A stretch of 64,000 bases of DNA, taken from Flavobacterium restrictum (GTDB taxonomy: Bacteria; Bacteroidota; Bacteroidia; Flavobacteriales; Flavobacteriaceae). Position 1 is the stretch's first letter; each line of letters starts with the position of its first letter. The stretch is taken from the NCBI RefSeq assembly GCF_007097245.1, contig NZ_VJZT01000009.1, forward strand, positions 62,001 through 126,000, written 5' to 3'. Of this stretch, positions 54,047-63,406 are shown piece after piece. The notes beneath the pieces are model-generated. The model was not told the DNA's origin. It was given only the letters and a program-made list of their open reading frames with translations, and made no database searches. The translations under genes and the position numbers were made by a program.

Positions 54047-54181
54047 TTGAAAAAAGAAAACCTACCAACGAAGGTCTGTTTGGTATGCCATCGCCCTTTT
54101 AGCTGGCGCAAAAAATGGGAAAAAGTCTGGGAAGAAGTCAAATATTGTAGCGAAAAATGCAAAAGAAACAAAAAGGGTTAG
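54047..54181 (+). CDS. DUF2256 zinc-ribbon mini-protein
   Basis: A 44-residue protein, [19 protein letters not shown] then [15 protein letters not shown], with a Cys-x2-Cys and Cys-x3-Cys pair that can bind zinc. The start is TTG 54047 immediately after the kinase gene, and it overlaps the photolyase gene by 25 bases. DUF2256 genes are often found next to cryptochrome/photolyase genes, as here. Confidence 0.78.
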   Translation: MKKENLPTKVCLVCHRPFSWRKKWEKVWEEVKYCSEKCKRNKKG

Positions 54182-55461
54182 TCTGGTTTAGAAACGATTT
54201 GAGGGTTCATGACAACGCAATTTTGGCGCAAGCCGTAAAAGAAAACAGCTTTGTTTTAGCCGTTTATTGCTTTGATCCAAGGCATTTTGAGTACGATACT
54301 TTTGGCTTTAAAAAGACCGAAAAATTTCGTGCGCAATTCTTAATCGAAACAATTAAGGAGTTAAAAACTAATTTAGAAAAAATCCATATTGCGCTGGTAG
54401 TTACCATGGAGAAGCCCGAAAATTGTATTCCAGACTTGGTTAATCAATATGAAATAGACCAACTTTATTTCCAAAAAGAATGGACTCCTGAAGAGGTAAA
54501 AGTCGAAGATAATTGCCTGCAAAAAGTCTCTAATTCGGTTCGCATTACTACTTTTTATGATCAATTTCTTTTCCATCCTGATGATATCCCCATGGCAATA
54601 GCTGCGATTCCAAATGTGTTTACCCAGTTTAGAACGGCTTGCGAAAAAGCAGTAGCCATTCGACCAATTGCGCAAACAACTGCGATGGATTTGGATAACT
54701 TAATACCCAATACCACTACAATTCCAACACTCATTGATTTGGGATTTACAGATTTTAGTGATGATTCAAGAACGGCTTTCCCTTTTTGTGGAGGCGAAAA
54801 CCAAGCGCTAAACCGAATGCAGTTTTACCTGTGGGATTCAGAAAAATTGAGCGTTTACAAGCTGACTCGGAATGGTTTAATTGGTGCCGATTTTAGTTCT
54901 AAATTTTCGCCTTGGTTGGCTAATGGGAGTATCTCGGCGAGACAAATTTATTGGGAAATTAAAAAATACGAATCGGATGTTGTTCAAAATGAATCTACTT
55001 ATTGGTTGATTTTCGAGCTGATTTGGAGGGATTATTTTAAATATATTTCGATGAAAAACGGCAATTCAATTTTTAAAATCGGAGGTATTTTAGACAAAGA
55101 TTATGAATGGAAAACCTCTAAATCCAAGATAGAAAGTTGGATTAATGGCACAACCGTTGAACCCTTTGTGAATGCTAATATGATTGAATTGCAACAAACA
55201 GGCTGGATGAGCAATAGAGGTCGTCAAAATGTGGCTTCTTATTTTGCCAAAAATCTTTTGCTGGATTGGCGTGTTGGTGCAGCGTATTTCGAATCGATGT
55301 TAGTCGATTATGATGTACACAGTAATTACGGGAATTGGATGTATGTTTCGGGTGTGGGAAATGATCCCCGAGACCGAAAATTTAATATTCCACTACAAGC
55401 AAAAAATTACGATAGCCAATCGAAATTTCAAAATTTATGGTTGCAACAACACTTATTTTAA
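54157..55461 (+). CDS. DASH-family cryptochrome/photolyase
   Basis: A 434-residue flavoprotein starting [20 protein letters not shown]. The N-terminal alpha/beta domain (1-130) binds an antenna; the FAD domain includes [33 protein letters not shown] and [49 protein letters not shown] is characteristic of the DASH class. DASH enzymes repair pyrimidine dimers in single-stranded DNA. Confidence 0.9.
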   Translation: MQKKQKGLVWFRNDLRVHDNAILAQAVKENSFVLAVYCFDPRHFEYDTFGFKKTEKFRAQFLIETIKELKTNLEKIHIALVVTMEKPENCIPDLVNQYEIDQLYFQKEWTPEEVKVEDNCLQKVSNSVRITTFYDQFLFHPDDIPMAIAAIPNVFTQFRTACEKAVAIRPIAQTTAMDLDNLIPNTTTIPTLIDLGFTDFSDDSRTAFPFCGGENQALNRMQFYLWDSEKLSVYKLTRNGLIGADFSSKFSPWLANGSISARQIYWEIKKYESDVVQNESTYWLIFELIWRDYFKYISMKNGNSIFKIGGILDKDYEWKTSKSKIESWINGTTVEPFVNANMIELQQTGWMSNRGRQNVASYFAKNLLLDWRVGAAYFESMLVDYDVHSNYGNWMYVSGVGNDPRDRKFNIPLQAKNYDSQSKFQNLWLQQHLF

Positions 55462-55468
55462 ACAGGCA

Positions 55469-56953
55469 ATGAATCCTAATCGAGAACATATCAATGTAGT
55501 TTGGTTCAAAAGAGACCTTCGTTTGCAGGATAACGAGGCGATTTTTAATGCCATAAAGTCAAATAAACCCACTGTTTTGCTGTATGTTTTTGAAAATTCA
55601 TTAGAGCATGATCCGCATTACAGCCCAAGGCATTGGAATTTTATCAAGCAATCCATAGTGGATTTGAACTTACAATTAGCTCCTTTTAACACTAAAATCG
55701 TGAGTGTTTCTGGCGAAGTGATTTCGGTTTTGAACACCATTCAGGAACGGTATAAAATAGAAACGGTGTTTTCGCATCAAGAAACCGGATTAAAAATCAC
55801 CTACGAACGGGACAAATCGTTCAAACGTTTTTGTAAAAACAATTTGATTTCTTGGATAGAAAATACCAATAATGGCATTTTTAGAGCCCTGCGAAACCGC
55901 AGCAATTGGGTTACCAAATGGGAGAATTACATGAATGCACCCCAATTTGATTTCAATCCAAAACCAGAAACTTTTCTATCACTAGAAGCGATTCATGAAC
56001 TTGAAAAAGAGCTTGATGTCGTTGCTTTAGCCACTATTCCTGATTTGATTTTTCAAAAAGGAGGCAGTACTATGGCGGGAAAATATCTAGAAAGTTTTTT
56101 CAAGGAACGCTATCACGGGTACAGTTACAACATTTCCAAGCCTTTATTAGCCCGCAAAAGTTGCAGCAGGTTGTCGCCATATATCGCTTGGGGAAACCTT
56201 TCGTCGAGACAAGTGTTGCAAAAAGCAGCCAATTTCAGACTCATTTGCACCGATAAAAAACAAATCGATTCATTCGTGTCCCGATTGACTTGGCAAGCCC
56301 ATTTTATACAAAAATTTGAAATGGAGGAAATCATGGAGTTCGAAAGCGTGAATAAAGGATTTCATTCGCTCAAAAAGAAAATCAACGAAAACTATATTAC
56401 AGCATGGCAAACTGGGCAAACGGGCTATCCACTTGTAGATGCGTGCATGCGCTGTTTGAACGAAACAGGCTACCTCAACTTTAGAATGCGCGCCATGTTG
56501 GTATCGTTTTTTACACACAATTTGTGGCAACCTTGGCAAGAAGCAACCCAACATTTATCGCAAATGTTTCTGGATTTTGAACCCGGAATTCATTTTCCAC
56601 AACTGCAAATGCAAGCGGGCGAAACGGGAATCAATATGTTGCGTATTTACAATCCCATAAAAAACAGTATTGAACACGATCCTGAAGGCGAATTCATAAA
56701 AAAATGGGTGCCTGAATTGCGTGATTTACCCACACAATTTATCCATAACCCCTCTAAAATGACTTTTCTAGATCAAAAGTTCAATGATTTTGAAGTAGGT
56801 GTCAATTATCCCAAACCCATTGTAAACATGGAACGGACTCGGAAATTTGCCAGTGATTTTTTGTGGAAAATGAAGAAAGATCCCTTGGTAAAAGAGGAAA
56901 GTTTTCGGATTTTGAAACTCCATACAATGGCCGATATTGGAGATAGTGAGTAA
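55469..56953 (+). CDS. Photolyase/cryptochrome-family protein, second paralogue
   Basis: About 494 residues from ATG 55469 ([20 protein letters not shown]); the frame is open further upstream within the previous gene. It has an antenna-domain start, then the FAD domain: [53 protein letters not shown] and [16 protein letters not shown]. It differs from the DASH paralogue and from the third copy at 61476. Substrate (CPD or 6-4 lesion, or signalling) is undetermined. Only 7 bases separate it from the preceding gene. Confidence 0.87.
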   Translation: MNPNREHINVVWFKRDLRLQDNEAIFNAIKSNKPTVLLYVFENSLEHDPHYSPRHWNFIKQSIVDLNLQLAPFNTKIVSVSGEVISVLNTIQERYKIETVFSHQETGLKITYERDKSFKRFCKNNLISWIENTNNGIFRALRNRSNWVTKWENYMNAPQFDFNPKPETFLSLEAIHELEKELDVVALATIPDLIFQKGGSTMAGKYLESFFKERYHGYSYNISKPLLARKSCSRLSPYIAWGNLSSRQVLQKAANFRLICTDKKQIDSFVSRLTWQAHFIQKFEMEEIMEFESVNKGFHSLKKKINENYITAWQTGQTGYPLVDACMRCLNETGYLNFRMRAMLVSFFTHNLWQPWQEATQHLSQMFLDFEPGIHFPQLQMQAGETGINMLRIYNPIKNSIEHDPEGEFIKKWVPELRDLPTQFIHNPSKMTFLDQKFNDFEVGVNYPKPIVNMERTRKFASDFLWKMKKDPLVKEESFRILKLHTMADIGDSE

Positions 56954-56954
56954 A

Positions 56955-57065
56955 ACAATGGCAAAAATCAATTTCAATGGCAATTTCAATGGCAATAGCA
57001 AAAATCAATTTCAATGGCAATGGCAAAAATCAATTTCAATGGCAATTTCAATTTTGAATAGCAAT
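56955..57065. repeat. Short tandem repeat of CAATGGCAA units
   Basis: Units such as AAAAATCAATTTCAATGGCAA recur three times with inserts of TTTCAATGGCAAT. A slippage-prone array between two operon genes. Confidence 0.85.
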
Positions 57066-57107
57066 GAAAATACCAATTTTAAATTCAATAAATACAAGAA
57101 AGCATGA
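56958..57107 (+). CDS. Possible 49-residue low-complexity protein
   Basis: ATG 56958 opens a frame through the tandem repeat (MAKINFNGNFNGNSKN, then QFQWQWQKSI) and stops at TGA overlapping the next start (ATGA at 57104). Asn/Gln-rich, no family. It may only be a by-product of the repeat, but the 4-base overlap is typical of a translated leader. Confidence 0.3.
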   Translation: MAKINFNGNFNGNSKNQFQWQWQKSISMAISILNSNENTNFKFNKYKKA

Positions 57108-57388
57108 ATATAAAAAGAGAACTTTCTGATGTAGACAAAGACCGCATTATAGAAATGGCTTGGGAAGACCGAACCACTTTTGATGCTATTCTACAGCAAT
57201 TTGGTTTGAAAGAGCAAGAAGTAATTGACCTTATGCGCACCGAAATGAAACTTTCAAGTTTTAAAATGTGGCGTGAACGGGTACAAGGCAGGAAAACAAA
57301 ACACGAAAAATTAAGAGATTTTCGAGAAGGACGGTTTAAATGTTCCATGCAAAGACAAATCAACAATAATAAGATTTCAAAACGATAA
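57104..57388 (+). CDS. TIGR03643-family protein
   Basis: A 94-residue protein, LSDVDKDRIIEMAWEDRTTF then IDLMRTEMKLSSFKMWRERV and a Lys/Arg-rich tail. The pattern fits TIGR03643, a small helix-turn-helix-like family often encoded with photolyases. A role in DNA binding is plausible from its charge. Confidence 0.8.
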   Translation: MNIKRELSDVDKDRIIEMAWEDRTTFDAILQQFGLKEQEVIDLMRTEMKLSSFKMWRERVQGRKTKHEKLRDFREGRFKCSMQRQINNNKISKR

Positions 57389-57401
57389 TTTTAATAAAAA
57401 A

Positions 57402-58085
57402 ATGAAAAACATAGTAATCATAGGCGGTAGCAAAGGAATAGGAAGCGCCATTTTGTTGCAGCAATTAGAAAACAATACCGTTTACAATTTGAGCAGGACA
57501 GCTCCAGCTATTTCGCATCCCAATTTAATACATTTTCCAATCAATGTTTTGGAGGATGCTTTGCCCGAAATCGAAGCCATCGATGTCCTCATTTATTGTC
57601 CCGGTTCGATAAATCTAAAACCCATTGGGAGTTTGAGTATCGCTGATTTTAGAACCGATTTTGAAATCAATGTCATCGGTGCCGTAAAAGCAATCCAGAA
57701 ATATTTGCCCGCATTAAAAAAAGGAAATAACCCATCCATAATCCTGTTCAGCACCGTTGCGGCAAAACTAGGAATGCCCTTTCATGCCAGCATTGCCACC
57801 GCAAAAGCAGGCGTAGAAGGCTTGGTCAAATCACTCGGAGCCGAGTTAGCATCCGCCGTGCGCATCAATGCCATTGCCCCAACAATTACCGAAACATCCC
57901 TTTCGGCAGGCATATTACGCAACGACCGCATGAAGGAAAATATGGTCGAACGCCACCCCATGAAAGGCTATTTGAAACCTGACGAAGTAGCCGCAATGGC
58001 TGACTTTTTGATTTCGGATAAAGCCAAATCCATCTCGGGACAAACCTTTGAAATGGATTACGGAATTGTAAGTTTCAAAATTTAA
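57402..58085 (+). CDS. Short-chain dehydrogenase-like protein without catalytic Tyr
   Basis: A 227-residue Rossmann protein: GGSKGIGSAI (7-16), FSTVAAKLGMPF, and AIAPTITETSL. In the active-site region the usual Tyr-xxx-Lys reads Ile-Ala-Thr-Ala-Lys (HASIATAKAGVEGL), so Tyr is missing while Lys remains. Related divergent SDRs exist with this change; activity is uncertain. It is the last gene of the photolyase group before the second dispersed element. Confidence 0.82.
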   Translation: MKNIVIIGGSKGIGSAILLQQLENNTVYNLSRTAPAISHPNLIHFPINVLEDALPEIEAIDVLIYCPGSINLKPIGSLSIADFRTDFEINVIGAVKAIQKYLPALKKGNNPSIILFSTVAAKLGMPFHASIATAKAGVEGLVKSLGAELASAVRINAIAPTITETSLSAGILRNDRMKENMVERHPMKGYLKPDEVAAMADFLISDKAKSISGQTFEMDYGIVSFKI

Positions 58086-58117
58086 CCAAAAATAGTCATC
58101 AATAACAGTACTTTAAT

Positions 58118-58210
58118 TTGGGCGTGACCCTCCGTAAAAACTACGGGTCGGGCTGTACGTTCCCGCTTCCCGATGAAAAATCGGGAGAGCTCCACTGCCA
58201 TCCCTCACGC
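58118..58210 (+). repeat. Dispersed element with variable hairpin, copy 2
   Basis: Ends as in copy 1 (TTGGGCGTGACCC..., CATCCCTCACGC) but the centre is short: TCCCGAT GAAAA ATCGGGA. Lies between the SDR gene and folE. Confidence 0.9.
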
Positions 58211-58263
58211 GCAACAAACACAAAAACAATAGCATAAAAAATAAAACCGAAACAAAAAAAAGC

Positions 58264-58875
58264 ATGATCAAAGAAAGTAAAAGTTACGAAAAAATCGAAC
58301 AATACGACACCGAAATAACTGCCGCACTTGCCCAGAACTACAAAGTCATAATAGAAACTTTAGGCGAGGATGTCAATAGAGAAGGACTCGAAAAAACACC
58401 CGAAAGAGTAGCAAAAGCAATGCAATACCTAACCCACGGCTACGGATTAGACCCGCTAGAATTATTAAAATCAGCATTATTTACAGAGGATCATCAACAA
58501 ATGATTGTTGTAAAGGATATCGAGGTCTACTCCATGTGCGAGCACCACATGTTACCCTTTTTTGGCAAAGCCCATGTGGCCTATATCCCCAACGGAAAAA
58601 TTGTAGGCTTGAGCAAAATACCAAGAGTTGTCGATGCCTTTGCCCGACGCATGCAAGTACAAGAACGCTTAACAGATCAAATTAAGGATTGCATTCAAGA
58701 AGCTCTAAACCCACTTGGCGTTGCAGTCGTAATCGAGGCGCAACACATGTGCATGCAAATGCGTGGGATTCAAAAACAAAACTCGGTAACCACCACCTCC
58801 TCGTTTACAGGAGCGTTTGAAAAAGACAAAACCCGAAAAGAATTCATCAGTTTGGTGGTGAATAAATTGAGTTAA
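58264..58875 (+). CDS. folE: GTP cyclohydrolase I
   Basis: A 203-residue enzyme converting GTP to dihydroneopterin triphosphate, the first step to folate and other pterins. Zinc and active-site residues are in [19 protein letters not shown] (about 88-106) and [26 protein letters not shown] is the N-terminal hallmark. Its place beside photolyase genes fits a supply of the folate antenna cofactor, but this is inference; folate synthesis alone would also explain it. A strong terminator follows. Confidence 0.96.
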   Translation: MIKESKSYEKIEQYDTEITAALAQNYKVIIETLGEDVNREGLEKTPERVAKAMQYLTHGYGLDPLELLKSALFTEDHQQMIVVKDIEVYSMCEHHMLPFFGKAHVAYIPNGKIVGLSKIPRVVDAFARRMQVQERLTDQIKDCIQEALNPLGVAVVIEAQHMCMQMRGIQKQNSVTTTSSFTGAFEKDKTRKEFISLVVNKLS

Positions 58876-58902
58876 CCGCAACAAAACAGCGGATTAAAAA
58901 TT

Positions 58903-58966
58903 GCCAAAAGGCACAAAGAAGAATTTGATGTAGATAAAAATTCGTATTCTTTGTGCCTTTTTTTTT
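58903..58966 (+). terminator. folE terminator
   Basis: AAAGGCACAAAGAA and TTCTTTGTGCCTTT form a 14-base stem, then a run of T. Confidence 0.9.
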
Positions 58967-59145
58967 AAAATAAAACAAATCTACAAACGGAAAGTCTACA
59001 AGGTTGAAAAGTTCAATTTCAACTACAAATTAATTGGTAAAAATTGGTGCAATTTGTGGTTAATTTTTTTTAGAAGCTAAAAGCAAAATGCACGAAAGTA
59101 TCTAGTTTTACACTATTTTTAAGACTCATAAAAACACAAAAAGCC

Positions 59146-60564
59146 ATGAAAATTCTCTTAACAGGTGCCACAGGTTATATAGGAAAAAGACTTTTGCCTC
59201 TTTTGGTAGCGCAAGGTCACGAGGTTATTTGTTGTGCTCGTGATAAAGGCCGGTTTTATTGTCCCAAAGAATTTGAACATAAAGTATCCGTCATAGCAGT
59301 CGATTTCTTGAACGAAGACTCGCTATTTTCTATACCAAAAAACATTGATGCCGCCTATTATTTAATGCACTCCATGTCAGGAAACGCCACTAATTACGAT
59401 GCGTTAGAGAGTATTTCGGCGCGCAATTTTGTTTCTTGCCTCAACAGCACGAATGTCCAACAAGTGATTTACTTAAGCGGGATTGTAAACGACAAATCCC
59501 TTTCTAAACATTTGTCCTCCAGAAAAGCGGTTGAGGATATTTTGAACACGGGTCTTTTTGCCACAACCACCTTACGAGCCGGGATTATTGTAGGATCAGG
59601 AAGTGCATCCTTTGAAATCATTCGGGATTTAGTGCACAAACTTCCTGTTATGGTTACCCCAAAATGGCTCAATACCAAATGTCAACCCATAGGGATTCCA
59701 GATGTATTGGAGTTTTTGACCAAATCGTTATGGAATACAACCACCTACAATCAAAGTTTTGACATCGGCGGTTCGGATATATTGACTTACAAAGAAATGC
59801 TTTTGGGTTTTGCCAAAGCCACCCATGTAAAAAGGTGGATTTATACCGTTCCCGTAATGACGCCTAAACTCTCTTCGTATTGGTTGTATTTTGTAACCTC
59901 AACATCCTATAAACTGGCTGCAGCCTTGGTGAGTAGCATGAAAGTTGAAGTGGTTTGTAGCGATACCCGAATCAATCAATTACTTGGCGTACAACCCATG
60001 TCCTACGAGCAAGCCTTGTCCAGAGCTTTAGTAAAAATTGATAATGATGACATTGTTTCGAGCTGGAAAGATTCTATGGTAAGCGGGCAATTCAAAGGAA
60101 ACGTAGCCGATTATTTGAAAGTTCCCAAAAAAGATTGCTACATCGATCGCCGAAAAATGGAAATTATAGACAGAGCATTTACCATAGACAGAATCTGGTC
60201 CATTGGTGGCGAAACAGGGTGGTATTATGGGGATTGGCTCTGGAATTTACGTGGTTTTATCGATAAATTATATGGCGGTGTAGGCTCCAGAAGAGGTAGA
60301 ACGAACAAGCATGAGATTCATTCTGGCGATGCGTTAGATTTTTGGAGGGTTTTGTATGCTAATAAGGAAGAAGGCAAATTAATATTGTATGCCGAAATGA
60401 AATTACCTGGCGAAGCTTGGTTGGAATTCAAAATAATTCACAATACCTTGTACCAAGCGGCGACTTTTAAACCGAAAGGAATTTGGGGAAAATTATACTG
60501 GTATGCCGTGTTGCCTTTTCACGGTTTTATATTCGATGGAATGTTGCGTAAACTGATTCAATAA
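59146..60564 (+). CDS. SDR/DUF2867 fusion protein
   Basis: A 472-residue protein. Residues 1-300 are an atypical SDR with ATGYIGKRLLPLLVAQGHEV and IDAAYYLMHSMSG and the YLSG strand. Residues about 330-472 are a DUF2867 domain (WSIGGETGWYYGDWLWNLRG, GDALDFWRVLY and FHGFIFDGMLRKL). Such fusions are common in Flavobacteria near photolyase or carotenoid genes; their substrate is unknown. Confidence 0.85.
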   Translation: MKILLTGATGYIGKRLLPLLVAQGHEVICCARDKGRFYCPKEFEHKVSVIAVDFLNEDSLFSIPKNIDAAYYLMHSMSGNATNYDALESISARNFVSCLNSTNVQQVIYLSGIVNDKSLSKHLSSRKAVEDILNTGLFATTTLRAGIIVGSGSASFEIIRDLVHKLPVMVTPKWLNTKCQPIGIPDVLEFLTKSLWNTTTYNQSFDIGGSDILTYKEMLLGFAKATHVKRWIYTVPVMTPKLSSYWLYFVTSTSYKLAAALVSSMKVEVVCSDTRINQLLGVQPMSYEQALSRALVKIDNDDIVSSWKDSMVSGQFKGNVADYLKVPKKDCYIDRRKMEIIDRAFTIDRIWSIGGETGWYYGDWLWNLRGFIDKLYGGVGSRRGRTNKHEIHSGDALDFWRVLYANKEEGKLILYAEMKLPGEAWLEFKIIHNTLYQAATFKPKGIWGKLYWYAVLPFHGFIFDGMLRKLIQ

Positions 60565-60636
60565 TCAATTTGGTCTAAAAAAACAACACCAATTTTAGGA
60601 AAAAACAAGACTTAATACGAGTTTAAAAGTCTTTTT

Positions 60637-61338
60637 CGCTGGGTATTCGCTTATAAAAAAGAAGAAAAGTTAGCCACAACCCGAGCGATATCGAATAGAC
60701 GAAGCAATTTCACAAATTATAACTATTTTTTTTTTGAAATTTATGGTTCTTCCCTAAAACAGTGGAATTCATAATTTATTTTTTTGAACATATAAGGCAT
60801 TTAAGGACATATAAGATTGTTGTTTGTACCATTTAAGTATGTTGAAAGTTTTGATGTCGTAAAGTCAAAAGAAGTACTATTGTCAATACTAGTTCAAAAT
60901 CAATCTATTATTCCATTTTGTCTAATTTTTAAAACACGACATTAAATTATGATTGTTGATTAATTTGTAATGAAATATTAAAAAATCAGCTAAATCAGCG
61001 GGAAGTAATTTAGAATGCATCCCGCAGATTTGGCAGATGCGGGAGCTATCGGAAATTGATTTTCTACTAATTATCGCAAAGAGCCTTTATGGTTCTTCCC
61101 CCTAAAATAGTGGAATACATATTTATTTTTTTGACCATATAAGGCATTTGAGGTCATATAAGGTTGTTGTTTATACAATTAACCCCAAACATTTAAGACT
61201 GCGCAAAACTAGCACAAGGATGTTACGGATTTTTTTGTTAAATGGTTCAAAAATGATGTCAAAAAATGAATTAAATCGGTGTAAAATCCGTTTTATCCGT
61301 TAAATCTGTGGCTAATTTATTTAAAAGCGAATGCCCTG
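60637..61338. repeat. Repeat-rich intergenic island bounded by inverted motifs
   Basis: No gene is visible between 60565 and 61475. The left part has GGGTATTCGCTTATAAAAA (about 60644) and the right part TTTAAAAGCGAATGCCCTG (about 61320), forming inverted ends. Between them, 60739-60831 and 61086-61182 repeat each other (TTTATGGTTCTTCCC..., CATATAAGGCATTT), and the first copy of the 120-bp repeat lies at 60838-60958. Confidence 0.65.
60838..60958 (+). repeat. Dispersed 120-bp repeat, copy 2 of 3
   Basis: Shares AAAGTCAAAAGAAGTACTAT, TGTCAATACTAGTTCAAA and CCATTTTGTCTAATTTTTAA with copies at 19481 (reversed) and 61343. Confidence 0.9.
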
Positions 61339-61342
61339 CGAA

Positions 61343-61468
61343 GTAAGTAAGTCGAAAGTTTTAATGTCGTAAAGTCAAAAGAAGTACTATTGTCAATACT
61401 AGTTCAAAGTCAATCTATTACTCCATTTTGTCTAATTTTTAAAACACGTGATCATACGATGATTGTTA
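61343..61468 (+). repeat. Dispersed 120-bp repeat, copy 3 of 3
   Basis: Nearly identical to 60838-60958 and, at its right end (ATCATACGATGATTGTTA), closer to the reversed copy at 19481. It ends 8 bases before the photolyase stop codon. Confidence 0.9.
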
Positions 61469-61475
61469 CTTACTA

Positions 61476-62777
61476 TCAAAATTCGTTTTTCAAAATCCCT
61501 GCTTTGTATGTGGCAATCGCACGGTCTCTCGCCATAGCGTGGTCTACCATGGGTTTGCCATAGCCTAAATTAAATTCAGGAATCCATTTGTGGATGTATA
61601 TTCCTTTTTCGTCAAACTTTTTGAGCTGAATTTCAGGATTAAAAACCCTAAAATAGGGTGCTGCATCGCAACCCGTTCCCGCCGCCCATTGCCAATTGCC
61701 CACATTAGCAGATAGCTCGTAATCTAATAATTTTTCGGCAAAATAAGCCTCGCCCCACTGCCATTCTATCAGTAAATGTTTGCACAAAAAACTTGCTACC
61801 ACCATACGCACTCGGTTGTGCATATAACCCGTTTGGTTTAGTTGACGCATACCCGCATCCACCATGGGATAGCCTGTAGTGCCCGTACACCACCGCTTGA
61901 AATCGGCCTCGTTGTTCAACCACTGAATACCATCGTAAGCCGATTTGAAATTTTGCGTCATTACTTTGGGAAAATTAAAGAGGATTTGCATAAAAAATTC
62001 CCTCCATATCAACTCACTCAAAAAAACATCGTTTTTACGAACTGCCCAATTCACTAATTTCCGAATACTAACAGTCCCAAAACGTAAGTGTGGGGAGAGA
62101 TAGGACGTACTATCAATAGCTGGAAAATCACGAGTTTCGTGATAATTAGCGATTTTGGATAAATTATGTGGTTTGACTTTGATAGAACTCTCTTCAAAAC
62201 CAATTTGTTCTAAAGTGAGAAAATCAAAATTGCTTTTATAAAAATTACCATACCAAGATGTGGCATCAAATTCCGTAACACCACCATTGATTTTGTATTT
62301 TTCTAACCACTTATTTTTGTAGGGTGTGTACACGGTATAGGGCAAACCATCGGCTTTGGTGATTTCTTTTTCTTCAAAAATGACTTGGTCTTTGTGCGAA
62401 AAAAAAGGGGTATTGTTAGCTTCTAATGTAGTACCAATGGCCAAATCTCTGGCTATAGCATACGGCTCGTAGTCTTTATTGCAATATACTTCCTTGATGT
62501 GAAATTCTTGGATTAAGGCGTGCCAAACAGCCTGTGTTTTTCCTTTTTTGATTAAAAGGGAACTGCCATTTTCTTGTAATTGAGCGTTGATTTTGGCTAA
62601 CGAATCGTGTATGAAACCCACTCTTGCGTCGTTTTTAGGCAAACTATCCAGAATGGCATCATCAAAAATAAACACGGGTATTACTGGGAATTTAGACTGT
62701 AAGGCATGATACAATCCCACATTGTCCTCTAGACGTAAATCACGCCGAAACCAAAAAAGCGTTACTTCTTGTTGCAT
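61476..62777 (-). CDS. phr: Deoxyribodipyrimidine photolyase
   Basis: I take ATG 62777 (MQQEVTLFWFRRDLRLEDN), giving 433 residues. The FAD domain has HLRFGTVSIRKLVNWA, LIWREFFMQILFNFP, TGYPMVDAGMRQLNQTGYMH, NRVRMVVASFLCKHLLIEWQ, WQWAAGTGCDAAPYFRVFNP and the Trp-rich electron path. This is the class I CPD photolyase pattern. Its start is 1 base from the stop of the SRPBCC gene, so both are in one leftward operon. Confidence 0.94.
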   Translation of the reverse strand: MQQEVTLFWFRRDLRLEDNVGLYHALQSKFPVIPVFIFDDAILDSLPKNDARVGFIHDSLAKINAQLQENGSSLLIKKGKTQAVWHALIQEFHIKEVYCNKDYEPYAIARDLAIGTTLEANNTPFFSHKDQVIFEEKEITKADGLPYTVYTPYKNKWLEKYKINGGVTEFDATSWYGNFYKSNFDFLTLEQIGFEESSIKVKPHNLSKIANYHETRDFPAIDSTSYLSPHLRFGTVSIRKLVNWAVRKNDVFLSELIWREFFMQILFNFPKVMTQNFKSAYDGIQWLNNEADFKRWCTGTTGYPMVDAGMRQLNQTGYMHNRVRMVVASFLCKHLLIEWQWGEAYFAEKLLDYELSANVGNWQWAAGTGCDAAPYFRVFNPEIQLKKFDEKGIYIHKWIPEFNLGYGKPMVDHAMARDRAIATYKAGILKNEF

Positions 62778-62778
62778 T

Positions 62779-63240
62779 TTACTTGGAATTAAAGAGTTTG
62801 TCGACCGTTTTTGTGCGGTAATCAAAAATTTCGTTGAGTTTGTTTTTGACAACAAGCGTATTCAATATACGTCCTAAAAATCCAAGTGGTAAGGCGTAAT
62901 GAACAACATCAGTCATCTTGGTGCCATTGGGGGTGGCTTCAAAAAAGTGTTTGTGATGCCATAGTGCGTATGGACCAAAACGTTGTTCATCTATGAAATA
63001 ACTATTTTCTTTGACATCGGTTATTATTGTCATCCACGACAATTTGAGTCCCAAAAGTGGCGACACTTTGTATTGAATGATTTGTCCAGCGTACATGCTC
63101 TTGCCATCATAATCGGTGATTTGAAAACCCATGGTTTCGGGAGTGATTTTTTGAAGATTTTTGGGACTGGAAAAAAAATCCCAACATTCGTCAAGAGAGG
63201 CGTTTACAAGTTGTATAGTTTCTTTTTTATATACTTTCAT
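62779..63240 (-). CDS. SRPBCC-family protein
   Basis: A 153-residue START-like protein: ASLDECWDFFSSPKNLQKIT, then WMTIITDVKENSYFIDEQRF and LWHHKHFFEATPNGTKMTD. Members bind hydrophobic ligands and are commonly encoded next to photolyase and carotenoid genes in Flavobacteria, sometimes labelled cell-division inhibitors. Precedes phr by one base. Confidence 0.85.
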   Translation of the reverse strand: MKVYKKETIQLVNASLDECWDFFSSPKNLQKITPETMGFQITDYDGKSMYAGQIIQYKVSPLLGLKLSWMTIITDVKENSYFIDEQRFGPYALWHHKHFFEATPNGTKMTDVVHYALPLGFLGRILNTLVVKNKLNEIFDYRTKTVDKLFNSK

Positions 63241-63267
63241 GTGGTGTTTTTATTTTTTCGTTGGTTT

Positions 63268-63400
63268 GCGTGAGGGATAGTAGTGGAGCTCTTTTTTATT
63301 TTTTCAATTGTCCCGCCTTTAAAGGCGGGGCAATTGAAAAAATAAAAAAAGCGGGAACGGATAGCCCGACCCGTAGTTTTTACGTAGGGTCACGCCCAAA
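63268..63400 (-). repeat. Dispersed element with variable hairpin, copy 3 (reversed)
   Basis: Same ends as copies 1 and 2 on the minus strand (GGGCGTGACCC... and CATCCCTCACGC-like ATCCCTCACGC). The centre is another unrelated hairpin, ATTTTTTCAATTG...CAATTGAAAAAAT with an inner CCCGCCTTTAAAGGCGGG. Confidence 0.9.
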
Positions 63401-63406
63401 GTACTC

